Part shown: positions 1 to 6,686 of the stretch, piece after piece | Layout of the letters: each line of letters begins with the position of its first letter | Numbering within the stretch: position 1 is the first letter of the stretch | NCBI RefSeq assembly: GCF_021107415.1 | Contig: NZ_JAIOSW010000219.1 | Coordinates: forward strand, 1 to 18,666 | Source: Desulfobacula sp. | GTDB lineage: Bacteria; Desulfobacterota; Desulfobacteria; Desulfobacterales; Desulfobacteraceae | Length of the DNA: 18,666 bases | Direction of reading: 5' to 3' | Made by a program: the position numbers and the translations under genes | Notes under the pieces: model-generated | Seen by the model: the letters and a program-made list of their open reading frames with translations, nothing else | Told to the model about the DNA's origin: nothing | Database searches by the model: none

Positions 1-808
1 TCAATTCTTCAGGGGACCGGTACCCGAGAATCTTTGCAAAGGCAGGATTTGCATTGATTACCTTTCCGCCCATGGTTGATTGAAAAATTCCTTCAGTCGC
101 ATTTTCAAATATGCTCCTATATTTTTTTTCTGCCTTTCTTAATTCAGACATCTTAAGTTTTATCTCATTCCCCATATCTTCCAAAGTATCAATCAAAGGC
201 ATAAATTCAGAATATGGCATATTTTCATGAATGGAGATATCCTCTTTTGCAGCATGGGATTTAACAATCCTGTTCAGTAATTTCAAAGGTTTATTTAATG
301 ACCATCTTAAAAGAAAACCAGCCATAATAATAAGAGATAAAAGATTGATCAGGATAATGAGGCCAAAGTACCAGAAAAGCTGGCGGTTCCATATATTATA
401 ATAGCTGGATGTCAGGGCAATTTCAACCGATCCCAGGGGCTGTCCATAATGGGACAGGCTGGCCGAACGAGCCACCAGAGGTGTTGTATCCGGTTTTGTA
501 ACGGAAATATAGGTATTGCCCCTGCTGTCGACAATTGTGATACCTGCTATTTGTTCATTCTGAAGATAGGTCTGTCCAATGGCATCAATGGTTTCATAAT
601 CATAATTCCATATGGGAAGGATAAGAATATCTTTCAGGTGCAGAATATATTCGTCTGCCTTGGTATTTAAATGCTCGCGGGCTTTTTTTTGAGCGACCTT
701 GTGTGCAATAAAAAAAGAGATGGTTGAGACCAGAATAATGGTTATAACCAGCCCCATGGAGACTTCTTTGGAAATGGATCGCCGGGGTGATTTAAATAGA
801 CCAAACAA
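1..808 (-). CDS. PAS-domain membrane sensor, probably histidine kinase (C-terminus off the left edge)
   Basis: This is the N-terminal 269 codons of an inner-membrane signalling protein that runs off the left edge. Residues about 18-37 form a first membrane helix and about 38-144 an extracytoplasmic sensing region. Residues about 145-167 ([13 protein letters not shown]...) form a second helix. A HAMP-like or coiled linker follows to about 228, and then a PAS domain begins ([14 protein letters not shown], then [12 protein letters not shown]). The catalytic part is not in the window, so kinase versus diguanylate cyclase cannot be decided; histidine kinase is the more likely inference. No ATG lies between the upstream in-frame stop and codon 18. 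I place the start at TTG 808-806, which has AGGA about 6 nt upstream; the alternative is ATG 757-755. The gene lies downstream of tctA on the same strand across a 175-nt gap, so it could sense the substrate or energy state tied to that transporter. Confidence 0.8.
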   Translation of the reverse strand, partial: MFGLFKSPRRSISKEVSMGLVITIILVSTISFFIAHKVAQKKAREHLNTKADEYILHLKDILILPIWNYDYETIDAIGQTYLQNEQIAGITIVDSRGNTYISVTKPDTTPLVARSASLSHYGQPLGSVEIALTSSYYNIWNRQLFWYFGLIILINLLSLIIMAGFLLRWSLNKPLKLLNRIVKSHAAKEDISIHENMPYSEFMPLIDTLEDMGNEIKLKMSELRKAEKKYRSIFENATEGIFQSTMGGKVINANPAFAKILGYRSPEEL

Positions 809-847
809 AATTTTCCTGAAAGCCCCCTTTTATATTGAATCTATAAA

Positions 848-876
848 TCGTTAAACAAAAGTACCCTCCTTGTCAA
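848..876 (-). promoter_or_regulatory. Weak candidate sigma-70 promoter for the PAS sensor gene
   Basis: On the minus strand there is a perfect TTGACA at 876-871. A 17-bp spacer leads to TAACGA at 853-848, which matches only 3 of 6 positions of the -10 consensus. The -35 box sits inside the short palindrome CCTTGACAAGG. The site would give a leader of about 35 nt. The remaining sequence between the sensor and tctA shows only a T-tract on the minus strand near 905-913, without a convincing stem. Confidence 0.25.
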
Positions 877-983
877 GGCCGGTGCAATAATATTCGAGTT
901 GATTAAAAAAAAATACCAGAAAGAGACTGCAAACAACACTCAGCCCCCTGATAGAATAAAAAAGAGTATGCAGTATCGCCTGT

Positions 984-2483
984 CTATTGCCGCAATCGTT
1001 TTTTAACAAAACGGAAAAGTACCGGAGCCACCAGGCTGGCTAAGGTGATCAACCATAAAGCGATGGCAATAGGGGATTCATAAAAAGTTGAAAAATCTCC
1101 ATAGCTGTAAGTTAATGCCCTTCTAAAATTGACTTCAATCAGACCGCCAAGCACAAGCCCCAACACCAGGGGGGCAAGTGGGAAACCTGTTTTCCGCATC
1201 AGGAAGCCGACCACACCAAAAACAAGCATCAATATCAGGTCAAATTCACTGCCGTTAATAACATATACCCCTACAATGCTTAGGATGGCTATCAACGGCA
1301 TCAGTATCCAGCGCGGTACCAGCAATATTTTGGCGAGCAATCTGACCATGGGTAAATTGAGTACAATCAATACCAGGTTGCCGATAAACATTGAAGCGGC
1401 CACACCCCAAAACATGTCAGGCCTGTCCACCAGCATGGTCGGCCCGGGTGTAACCCCAAGGGTAATCAGCACAGCAAGCATGACCGCGGTTGTTTCACTT
1501 CCCGGTACACCCAGTACCAGTAAGGGAATAAAAGAGCCCACAGCCGAGGAGTTATTCGCGGATTCCGGAGCGGCAACGCCACGGAGGTCGCCTTTACCAA
1601 AGTTCCCTTTTGTACCGGCCAGTTTCTTTTCAGTGTTATAGGCTAAAAAACTGGCAATAGTTGCGCCTGCACCCGGTAATACTCCCACCAGAAAACCTGT
1701 GACACAACTGCGTAAAATACCTCCAATAGACTCCTTGATTTCTTTGAACGTGAGGAGAACTTTCTTTAGCGGAATCACTCTTTGACTGGCATCTTTGGCT
1801 GTATCTGATAAAAATAAAAAAAGCTCTCCAACAGCAAAAACACCGATCACGACAACGATAAAGTCAATACCATCGCCTAATTCTCGAATGCCAAAGGTAA
1901 AACGGCGCATGCCTCCAAAGCTCAATTCATCAATGCCTACCGTAGCAATAGCCAATCCTAAGAAAGCGGAAAACATCGCCTTGATAAAGCTGCCTTCTGA
2001 AAAGCTGCTCAGGGCGGTAAAGGCGCAAACCATCAATACAAAATATTCGGCAGGGCCAAAGTCAATAGCCAGTTTTGACAGGTATGGCGCAAAAAAAATG
2101 AGCAGAAAAATAGATATGGTTCCACCTATAAATGAGGCCATAGCACTCATGGCAAGGGCTGGGCCGGCCCGGCCCTGTTTTGCCAGCGGGTGCCCGTCAA
2201 TACAGGTAACTGCAGCAGAAGAGGTGCCGGGGACATTCAGCAATATACTCGATATTGAGTTCCCATACTGTGATCCGTAAAAAATTCCGGCAAAAAAAAT
2301 CAGTGCTGAAGACGGCGGCAGATCAAACTGGAGTACAATGGGAAAGAGAATAGCAATGGCGTTGATGGGGCCTATTCCGGGCAGCATGCCGATGATAGTT
2401 CCCAAAAAACACCCGATAACAACCAATAACGGATTTATTCCGCTTAAGGCAACGGAAAAGCCATGAAATAATAGATCAAACAT
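984..2483 (-). CDS. tctA: Tripartite tricarboxylate transporter large membrane subunit TctA
   Basis: This is the large (about 499 aa, normal length) polytopic inner-membrane subunit of a TTT-family secondary transporter. It moves a carboxylate delivered by the periplasmic TctC, driven by an ion gradient. Family landmarks visible are the N-terminal GMLPGIGPINA motif, the segment GSQYGNSISSILLNVPGTSS followed by DGHPLAKQGRAGPAL, and the second glycine-rich repeat GVLPGAGATIASF. About ten or more hydrophobic helices follow to a basic tail ending RLRQ. I prefer ATG 2483-2481, which has AGG about 5 nt upstream; an in-frame GTG at 2489 has no ribosome site. Only a short gap separates it from tctB, which implies one transcript. 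The substrate cannot be read from the sequence; citrate or another di- or tricarboxylate or aromatic acid is possible. Confidence 0.95.
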   Translation of the reverse strand: MFDLLFHGFSVALSGINPLLVVIGCFLGTIIGMLPGIGPINAIAILFPIVLQFDLPPSSALIFFAGIFYGSQYGNSISSILLNVPGTSSAAVTCIDGHPLAKQGRAGPALAMSAMASFIGGTISIFLLIFFAPYLSKLAIDFGPAEYFVLMVCAFTALSSFSEGSFIKAMFSAFLGLAIATVGIDELSFGGMRRFTFGIRELGDGIDFIVVVIGVFAVGELFLFLSDTAKDASQRVIPLKKVLLTFKEIKESIGGILRSCVTGFLVGVLPGAGATIASFLAYNTEKKLAGTKGNFGKGDLRGVAAPESANNSSAVGSFIPLLVLGVPGSETTAVMLAVLITLGVTPGPTMLVDRPDMFWGVAASMFIGNLVLIVLNLPMVRLLAKILLVPRWILMPLIAILSIVGVYVINGSEFDLILMLVFGVVGFLMRKTGFPLAPLVLGLVLGGLIEVNFRRALTYSYGDFSTFYESPIAIALWLITLASLVAPVLFRFVKKRLRQ

Positions 2484-2493
2484 GTTCACCTAT

Positions 2494-2934
2494 TTAAAAA
2501 AAGTTCAGTATACCAGCCGGGAGCGTCAAACCCAGGAGTCGATCGAAAATAAGATAAAAACTGATGGCAACTATAATTGATACAGGAACTATCCATTTAC
2601 GATTTGCCTCAAATACCCACATACATATTCCCATTAATATACTGGCGGAAATTAAAAAACCAACCCTGTGCAATACCAGGCTGTAAACTAAAATTGCACA
2701 AAAGGTTAATCCTATTTTCTGCAGGTTCTTCCTTTTAGGCCAGGTGGTTGTATGCGGTGAAGGCCATACAAGCAAAGCAAGTGATAAAATGATCATTGCG
2801 ATGGATAGGACAAAAGGATAGTATTTTTCTTGTGTAGGGTTAAAATCTGCGTCCAGTGAAAAAGCGGAAAAGCAATAAACCATGCTGAAAATCAGCATGG
2901 CTATTGCATATTTTCTATCGTTAGTCAGATTCAT
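2494..2934 (-). CDS. tctB: Tripartite tricarboxylate transporter small membrane subunit TctB
   Basis: A 146-aa protein with about four predicted membrane helices (residues about 9-27, 40-58, 72-90 and 95-135), the expected size and topology of the poorly conserved TctB subunit. The assignment rests mainly on its position between tctC and tctA, with 8 nt to the tctC stop and a few nt to the tctA start. It is thought to be needed for TctA assembly or function; this is family knowledge, not something seen here. There is no strong Shine-Dalgarno before its ATG, which fits translational coupling to tctC. Confidence 0.9.
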   Translation of the reverse strand: MNLTNDRKYAIAMLIFSMVYCFSAFSLDADFNPTQEKYYPFVLSIAMIILSLALLVWPSPHTTTWPKRKNLQKIGLTFCAILVYSLVLHRVGFLISASILMGICMWVFEANRKWIVPVSIIVAISFYLIFDRLLGLTLPAGILNFF

Positions 2935-2942
2935 GGATTTAC

Positions 2943-3935
2943 TTATTTAATAATGTTCAATTCTTTTGAAAGATTTGCAACATTTTCAATCTGCTTTCTA
3001 ACAAAAATGTCAAAATCTTTACCAAAGGAAGTAAATTCGGCAAGACCGTTTTTCTCACGAAGCTCAGTCCATTCCGGAGAACCGGCCACAGTTTTTACTG
3101 CCATGACCCAATAATCATAGGCTGCATCGGAAATACCGGCAGGTGCATAAAAAGCACGCCAGTTGCCGCCAACAACATTATATCCTTGTTCTTTTGCAGT
3201 CTTGGTATCGCCCAGAACGGGAATATGATTATCAGAGAGCACTGCCAGAACGCGAACTTCACCTGCTTCAAGCTGGCCGATAATTTCGGATGTATCACCC
3301 GTAAACGCTGCTGCCCGACCGCTGACAACTTCCAACAGGGCTTTCCCGCCATTATCAAACGGAATATAGTTGATGCTTCTTAAATTTTTGATTCCCGCTT
3401 CTTTTGCCACCAGCAGCATTTTAAGATGATCCCAGCCGCCAACAGAGCTTGCACCGACAATGGGGGCTTTTCTGGGGTTCTTTTTCAACTGTGCAATAAG
3501 ATCATCCAGTGTTTTATAGGGTGAATTTTTACCGACAACAATAACACCATAATCCATCCCGAGAGCTCCCACCCATCTTACATCATCAGCCTTGAAGTCT
3601 CCATATACTTTCTGGGCCAGCCTTGTAGCAGTTGCCGCACTTGCCGCAACAATAAGTTTTTCGTCATTGTTCCGGGTGGTAACCACATGGGAAAAGGCTT
3701 TTCCACCGCCGGAGCCTGACATGTTAACAACCTTCATACCTCCGTCAACGAGCCCTAACTTCGGCATTAATTGTGCTGCTGGAACACGGCAGGTGAAATC
3801 CCATCCCCCACCGGCTCCTGCCGGAGCAAGACACTCGCAGCCTGATGGCTTTTTCTGATCAGATAATACAGGATTAATACCAACAAACCCTATCAAACAA
3901 AAAATAAATAAAAAAGATACCAATAGTTTTTTCAT
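2943..3935 (-). CDS. tctC: Tripartite tricarboxylate transporter substrate-binding protein TctC
   Basis: A periplasmic solute receptor of about 330 aa (Bug/TctC type). It has a Sec signal peptide (MKKLLVSFLFIFCLIGF..., probable cleavage near VLS-DQ at residue 25). The diagnostic N-terminal loop ECLAPAGAGGGWDFTCR follows, then GASSVGGWDHLK and GGNWRAFYAPAGI, all typical of the family. Three cysteines lie close together (residues about 33, 35 and 49), so a disulfide is possible after export. Two starts are possible: ATG 3935 (chosen; AGG 7 nt upstream and a classic MKK start) or TTG 3941 (GGAGG 7 nt upstream), which adds two residues. It is the first gene of tctCBA and lies about 75 nt downstream of a sigma-54-type promoter, so regulated carboxylate uptake is likely. 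Ligand unknown. Confidence 0.93.
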   Translation of the reverse strand: MKKLLVSFLFIFCLIGFVGINPVLSDQKKPSGCECLAPAGAGGGWDFTCRVPAAQLMPKLGLVDGGMKVVNMSGSGGGKAFSHVVTTRNNDEKLIVAASAATATRLAQKVYGDFKADDVRWVGALGMDYGVIVVGKNSPYKTLDDLIAQLKKNPRKAPIVGASSVGGWDHLKMLLVAKEAGIKNLRSINYIPFDNGGKALLEVVSGRAAAFTGDTSEIIGQLEAGEVRVLAVLSDNHIPVLGDTKTAKEQGYNVVGGNWRAFYAPAGISDAAYDYWVMAVKTVAGSPEWTELREKNGLAEFTSFGKDFDIFVRKQIENVANLSKELNIIK

Positions 3936-4026
3936 AATCAAACCTGTCCCTCCAAATTAAAGGTTAAGAATTTATTGCCGAAGGCAGACCTGATTTTTCC
4001 CCGGCATTTATACTTAATTCCTCTTC

Positions 4027-4042
4027 TGCGAATATTATGCCA
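4027..4042 (-). promoter_or_regulatory. Sigma-54 (RpoN) -24/-12 promoter of tctCBA
   Basis: The minus strand reads TGGCATAATATTCGCA. It has the invariant GG, exactly ten bases, then GC, and it matches TGGCA of the -24 box and T.GCA of the -12 box. The expected transcription start is near 4015, giving a leader of about 80 nt to tctC. A sigma-54 promoter needs an enhancer-binding activator. The repeat array upstream at 4152-4208 sits roughly 140-190 bp before the predicted start, the normal range for such sites. The intervening 4085-4140 stretch is very AT-rich and could bend easily. Identification is by consensus only. Confidence 0.7.
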
Positions 4043-4151
4043 AAAGGAATAGATGATCCCCTATAACGACGGAATCCTTTTCTCATCACCGGATAAGGAA
4101 AAATAAAATAGAAATGAAAAAAGCTGAAATTAAAATTATTCCAGTGGAATT

Positions 4152-4208
4152 TCTGAAAATATCAGACATTCGTCTGAAAATATCAGACAAGTGTCTAAAA
4201 TTTTCAGA
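4152..4208. promoter_or_regulatory. Three 15-bp palindromes at exact 21-bp spacing (putative enhancer or operator array)
   Basis: Units lie at 4152-4166 and 4173-4187 (both TCTGAAAATATCAGA) and at 4194-4208 (TCTAAAATTTTCAGA, imperfect). Each has arms TCTGA/TCAGA around a 5-nt AT spacer, and the starts are separated by exactly 21 bp, two DNA turns. The array can equally be read as TCAGAC-N4-GTCTGA palindromes centred between the units (4162-4177 and 4183-4198). It lies between tctC and the divergent gene at 4281. Its distance from the sigma-54 promoter fits an upstream activator site, and it could also affect the divergent gene, whose ATG is 72 bp away. The binding protein is unknown. Confidence 0.7.
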
Positions 4209-4280
4209 TTTACATTTACTTCCCTAATATTTTATGACAGATTGATTTTAAATATTTAAGACAATGATTAAACACCTATT

Positions 4281-5225
4281 ATGAAAAACTACTTTTCTAT
4301 TGCTCTATATATTCTCCTTTTCAGCCACACTAATGCTGCTGCATACAAGGTTGCTGTTTTTGATTTTGATGACAGACTCAACAAAGAACAGACAACCGCA
4401 AAATATTTAGAAAATAATCTGAAACAGGCTGACAAAAATATTCTGGTATATCAATTTTCAGGTAAGGGGGATGTCACACATTCGGTTAAAATCATGAAAG
4501 AACTTGATAATGGAGGATACAATCTGATTGTTATCATCACTTCGGATGCGCTAATCATTGCACACCATGTAATAAAAAAGACCCCGACCCTCTATACCAA
4601 TGTCAATAATCCCTTGTCACTGGGGTACCGATCTCTTGGGCCACCTGGTGGAAATATTTCCGGTGCCTCCTATTATGTCTCAATTGAAAAGCAGCTGATG
4701 CTCTATAAAAGAATTCTACCAAATCTTGAAAATATGGGATTTATTTTTGATAGAAACAATAAATCTAAAAAAGTGGAACTACCCGAAGTACGAGAGACAT
4801 GCAAAAAAATGGGAATTGGGTATGCCATTTCTGTGGTGTCTCATCATGAAGAATTGAACGCAACCGCAAAACAATTGATCAAAGAAGGTATGGACGCTTT
4901 GTCCATTGGGTCCAGTGGCATGCTGTACAATAATATCTCACTTTTTATTGCCACCTGTGATCAGGAAAAAATTCCAGTTTTTTCTTTCAACAAAAAAGGA
5001 GTAAAGCAAGGGGCTGTAGCAGCTCTGGCAAGCGATTACAATCTTATGGTGGACAAATTGGTCATCCCCATGGCATTAAGAATTCTGCAAAATGGCATCA
5101 GCCCAGGGAAAATGCCGGCGGCATTTTTGGATGATAACCTGATTTTCATTAACCTTCTCCAGGCCGAAAAACTTAACCTTACAATTTCACAGGATATTCT
5201 TGAAAAAGCGATTATTGTTCATTGA
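4281..5225 (+). CDS. Periplasmic substrate-binding protein, TrpX-like ABC_sub_bind family (orphan)
   Basis: A 314-aa protein with a Sec signal peptide (residues 1 to about 20, ending TNAAA-YK). A two-lobed periplasmic-binding fold follows: strand YKVAVFDFDD at the start, LIVIITSDALIIA near 90, the TLYTNVNNP segment near 113, GGNISGASYY near 131, then the second lobe (MGFIFDRNNKS, DALSIGSSGMLYNN, KIPVFSFNKKGVKQGAVAALASDY). This order is typical of the ABC_sub_bind (TrpX-like) family, which binds amino acids or other small ligands for an ABC importer. In some bacteria it feeds a sensor kinase instead. No permease or ATPase gene lies beside it, so it may serve a remote transporter or a signalling protein. 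It is divergent from tctC and shares its upstream repeats. The ribosome site before the ATG is weak. Confidence 0.75.
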   Translation: MKNYFSIALYILLFSHTNAAAYKVAVFDFDDRLNKEQTTAKYLENNLKQADKNILVYQFSGKGDVTHSVKIMKELDNGGYNLIVIITSDALIIAHHVIKKTPTLYTNVNNPLSLGYRSLGPPGGNISGASYYVSIEKQLMLYKRILPNLENMGFIFDRNNKSKKVELPEVRETCKKMGIGYAISVVSHHEELNATAKQLIKEGMDALSIGSSGMLYNNISLFIATCDQEKIPVFSFNKKGVKQGAVAALASDYNLMVDKLVIPMALRILQNGISPGKMPAAFLDDNLIFINLLQAEKLNLTISQDILEKAIIVH

Positions 5226-5277
5226 TCCTCCTCCAGAAAATTGGACGCAAGGTTAAGCCGCTTTTTCGAGCAAATAC

Positions 5278-5305
5278 TTGCAGTTAACTGTGATGCTGTG
5301 ATAAT
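5278..5305 (+). promoter_or_regulatory. Candidate extended -10 promoter for the decarboxylase gene
   Basis: TTGCAG (5278-5283), a 16-bp spacer, then GATAAT (5300-5305), preceded by TG one base away, as in extended -10 promoters. The -35 box overlaps the 10-bp palindrome CAGTTAACTG (5281-5290). Transcription would begin near 5312, about 50 nt before the proposed start codon. Consensus match only. Confidence 0.4.
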
Positions 5306-5350
5306 TACAAAGAGATGGAATACCTTAGCCAATTGAAATATTAGAAAAAA

Positions 5351-5364
5351 GGAGGCCCGCTATA
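5351..5364 (+). promoter_or_regulatory. Perfect Shine-Dalgarno in front of an ATA start codon
   Basis: AAGGAGG ends at 5355. The six bases CCCGCT follow, and then ATA at 5362-5364, in frame with the decarboxylase. No ATG, GTG or TTG lies between the upstream in-frame stop (TAG 5326-5328) and TTG 5392. Starting at the ATA restores the family's usual N-terminal F-Y-NG-L-AE pattern. This site therefore decides the start. Confidence 0.6.
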
Positions 5365-6639
5365 GATTCATTTAGCTATAAGAATGGGAGATTGTTTGCT
5401 GAGAGTGTGGATGTTGAAGCAATTGTAAATCAGGTCGGTACGCCGGTATATATTTACAGCAAGGCAACGTTCCTTGATCATTTGAAAAAAATTCAAACTG
5501 CATATGCCGACATTAACACGACCATTTGCTATTCAATCAAGGCGTGCGGTAATATTCATATCCTCAAAGATTTGGCTGTTGCAGGCAGCGGCTTTGACAT
5601 TGTCAGCGGCGGCGAGCTGTACCGCGCCAAACAGGCTGGAGCTGACATGAGCAAAATTGTCTTCGCGGGCGTTGGTAAAACAGATACCGAGATTATTGAG
5701 GCATTGAACGCGGGGATCGGCTGTTTTAATATTGAATCCGAAGCAGAACTGGAGAATCTTATCACGCTTTGCAAAGCACATGGCAAGACAACCAAATCCG
5801 CACTGCGCGTTAACCCGGATATCAATTATGATGCCCACAAGCATACGACCACCGGTGTTAAGGAGACTAAGTTCGGTATCGATATCGAACGGACGCTGAA
5901 AATTTATGACAAATATGCCGGCAACGGAGTTGTTGAGATGTCAGTGATTCATGTGCATCTCGGATCTGGTGGCAAAACTGTCGACCCATACGTCAACTAT
6001 GTCAAGAAAGTCCTGCCGCTGGTCGAGGACTTGCGCGGCAAGGGTTATGCGATTGATATGCTCGATCTGGGCGGCGGCTACGGGGCTGATTACGAAACGG
6101 CGACAGTGCCCTCTGCCGCCGATTATGCCGAGAGGATCGTACCGCTTCTGAAAGCTGCTAAGTTGAAGCTGATTCTCGAACCGGGTAAAAGTATTATTGA
6201 CAATGCAGGAATCATGCTGACACGCATCGTATTTAAAAAGTCAGGAGGTAAAAAAACATTCGTAATTGTTGATGCTGGCATGAATGACCTGATTCGCCCT
6301 TGTTTGTATGAGGCCTTTCACTTTATCTGGCCGGCCAGGGTCGGTGAAAACTTCGTTCCCGAGAAACGCGTCAACGGTTTGGAAATGGACAATACTGAGG
6401 TTGTGGATGTGGTCGGCCCAATCTGCGAGGGCACAGACTACTTTGCAAAAAACAGGGCGCTGCCGACGGTTGAACGGGGCGACCTATTGGCAGTTTTTAG
6501 TGTTGGTGCTTATGGCTTTACCATGTCCAGCAACTACAATGCCCGTCCCATGTGCGCCGAAGTGCTGGTAGACGGTGATCAGTTCAGAATCATCCGCAAA
6601 CGGCAGACGTATGAAGACTTAATTGAGCTGGAAAAGTAA
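5362..6639 (+). CDS. lysA: Diaminopimelate decarboxylase
   Basis: A PLP-dependent fold-type III decarboxylase that converts meso-diaminopimelate to L-lysine and CO2, the last step of lysine synthesis, in the cytoplasm. Visible motifs are the PLP lysine in CYSIKACGN (residue 60 from the ATA start), HVHLGSGG, the phosphate-binding GGGYGADY, EPGKSIIDNAG, VDAGMNDLIRPCLYEAFH, the active-site cysteine in VGPICEGTD, and GAYGFTMSSNYNARP near the end. About 425 aa is full length. I place the start at ATA 5362, behind AAGGAGG, because the residues it adds (FSYKNGRLFAE) match the family N-terminus; otherwise TTG 5392. The gene is clearly GC-richer than its neighbours (65% and 68% in the 60-nt lines at 5581 and 6061), suggesting transfer. 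It is not clustered with other lysine genes. A related decarboxylase specificity cannot be fully excluded. Confidence 0.9.
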   Translation: MDSFSYKNGRLFAESVDVEAIVNQVGTPVYIYSKATFLDHLKKIQTAYADINTTICYSIKACGNIHILKDLAVAGSGFDIVSGGELYRAKQAGADMSKIVFAGVGKTDTEIIEALNAGIGCFNIESEAELENLITLCKAHGKTTKSALRVNPDINYDAHKHTTTGVKETKFGIDIERTLKIYDKYAGNGVVEMSVIHVHLGSGGKTVDPYVNYVKKVLPLVEDLRGKGYAIDMLDLGGGYGADYETATVPSAADYAERIVPLLKAAKLKLILEPGKSIIDNAGIMLTRIVFKKSGGKKTFVIVDAGMNDLIRPCLYEAFHFIWPARVGENFVPEKRVNGLEMDNTEVVDVVGPICEGTDYFAKNRALPTVERGDLLAVFSVGAYGFTMSSNYNARPMCAEVLVDGDQFRIIRKRQTYEDLIELEK

Positions 6640-6686
6640 AAAAGAACTATTACACAATGTAAACAAAGGTATGAATAGGGAAATAA

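Noticed and set aside
449..670. Plus-strand open frame over the PAS sensor gene
   Set aside because: The minus-strand frame gives a coherent sensor with helices and a PAS domain; the plus frame has no recognisable content.
1129..2280. Plus-strand open frames over tctA (1129-1641 and 1795-2280)
   Set aside because: Antisense shadows of a well-supported transporter gene, with no family resemblance and no ribosome sites.
4152..4208. Three short repeats that could be the start of a CRISPR array
   Set aside because: Only three units with 6-nt gaps, each a palindrome, no spacers of usable length and no cas gene; an operator array explains them better.
5202..5267. Inverted pair GAAAAAGCG / CGCTTTTTC as a terminator for the binding-protein gene
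   Set aside because: The 48-nt loop reaches back into the coding region and no T-tract follows; unlikely to act as a terminator.
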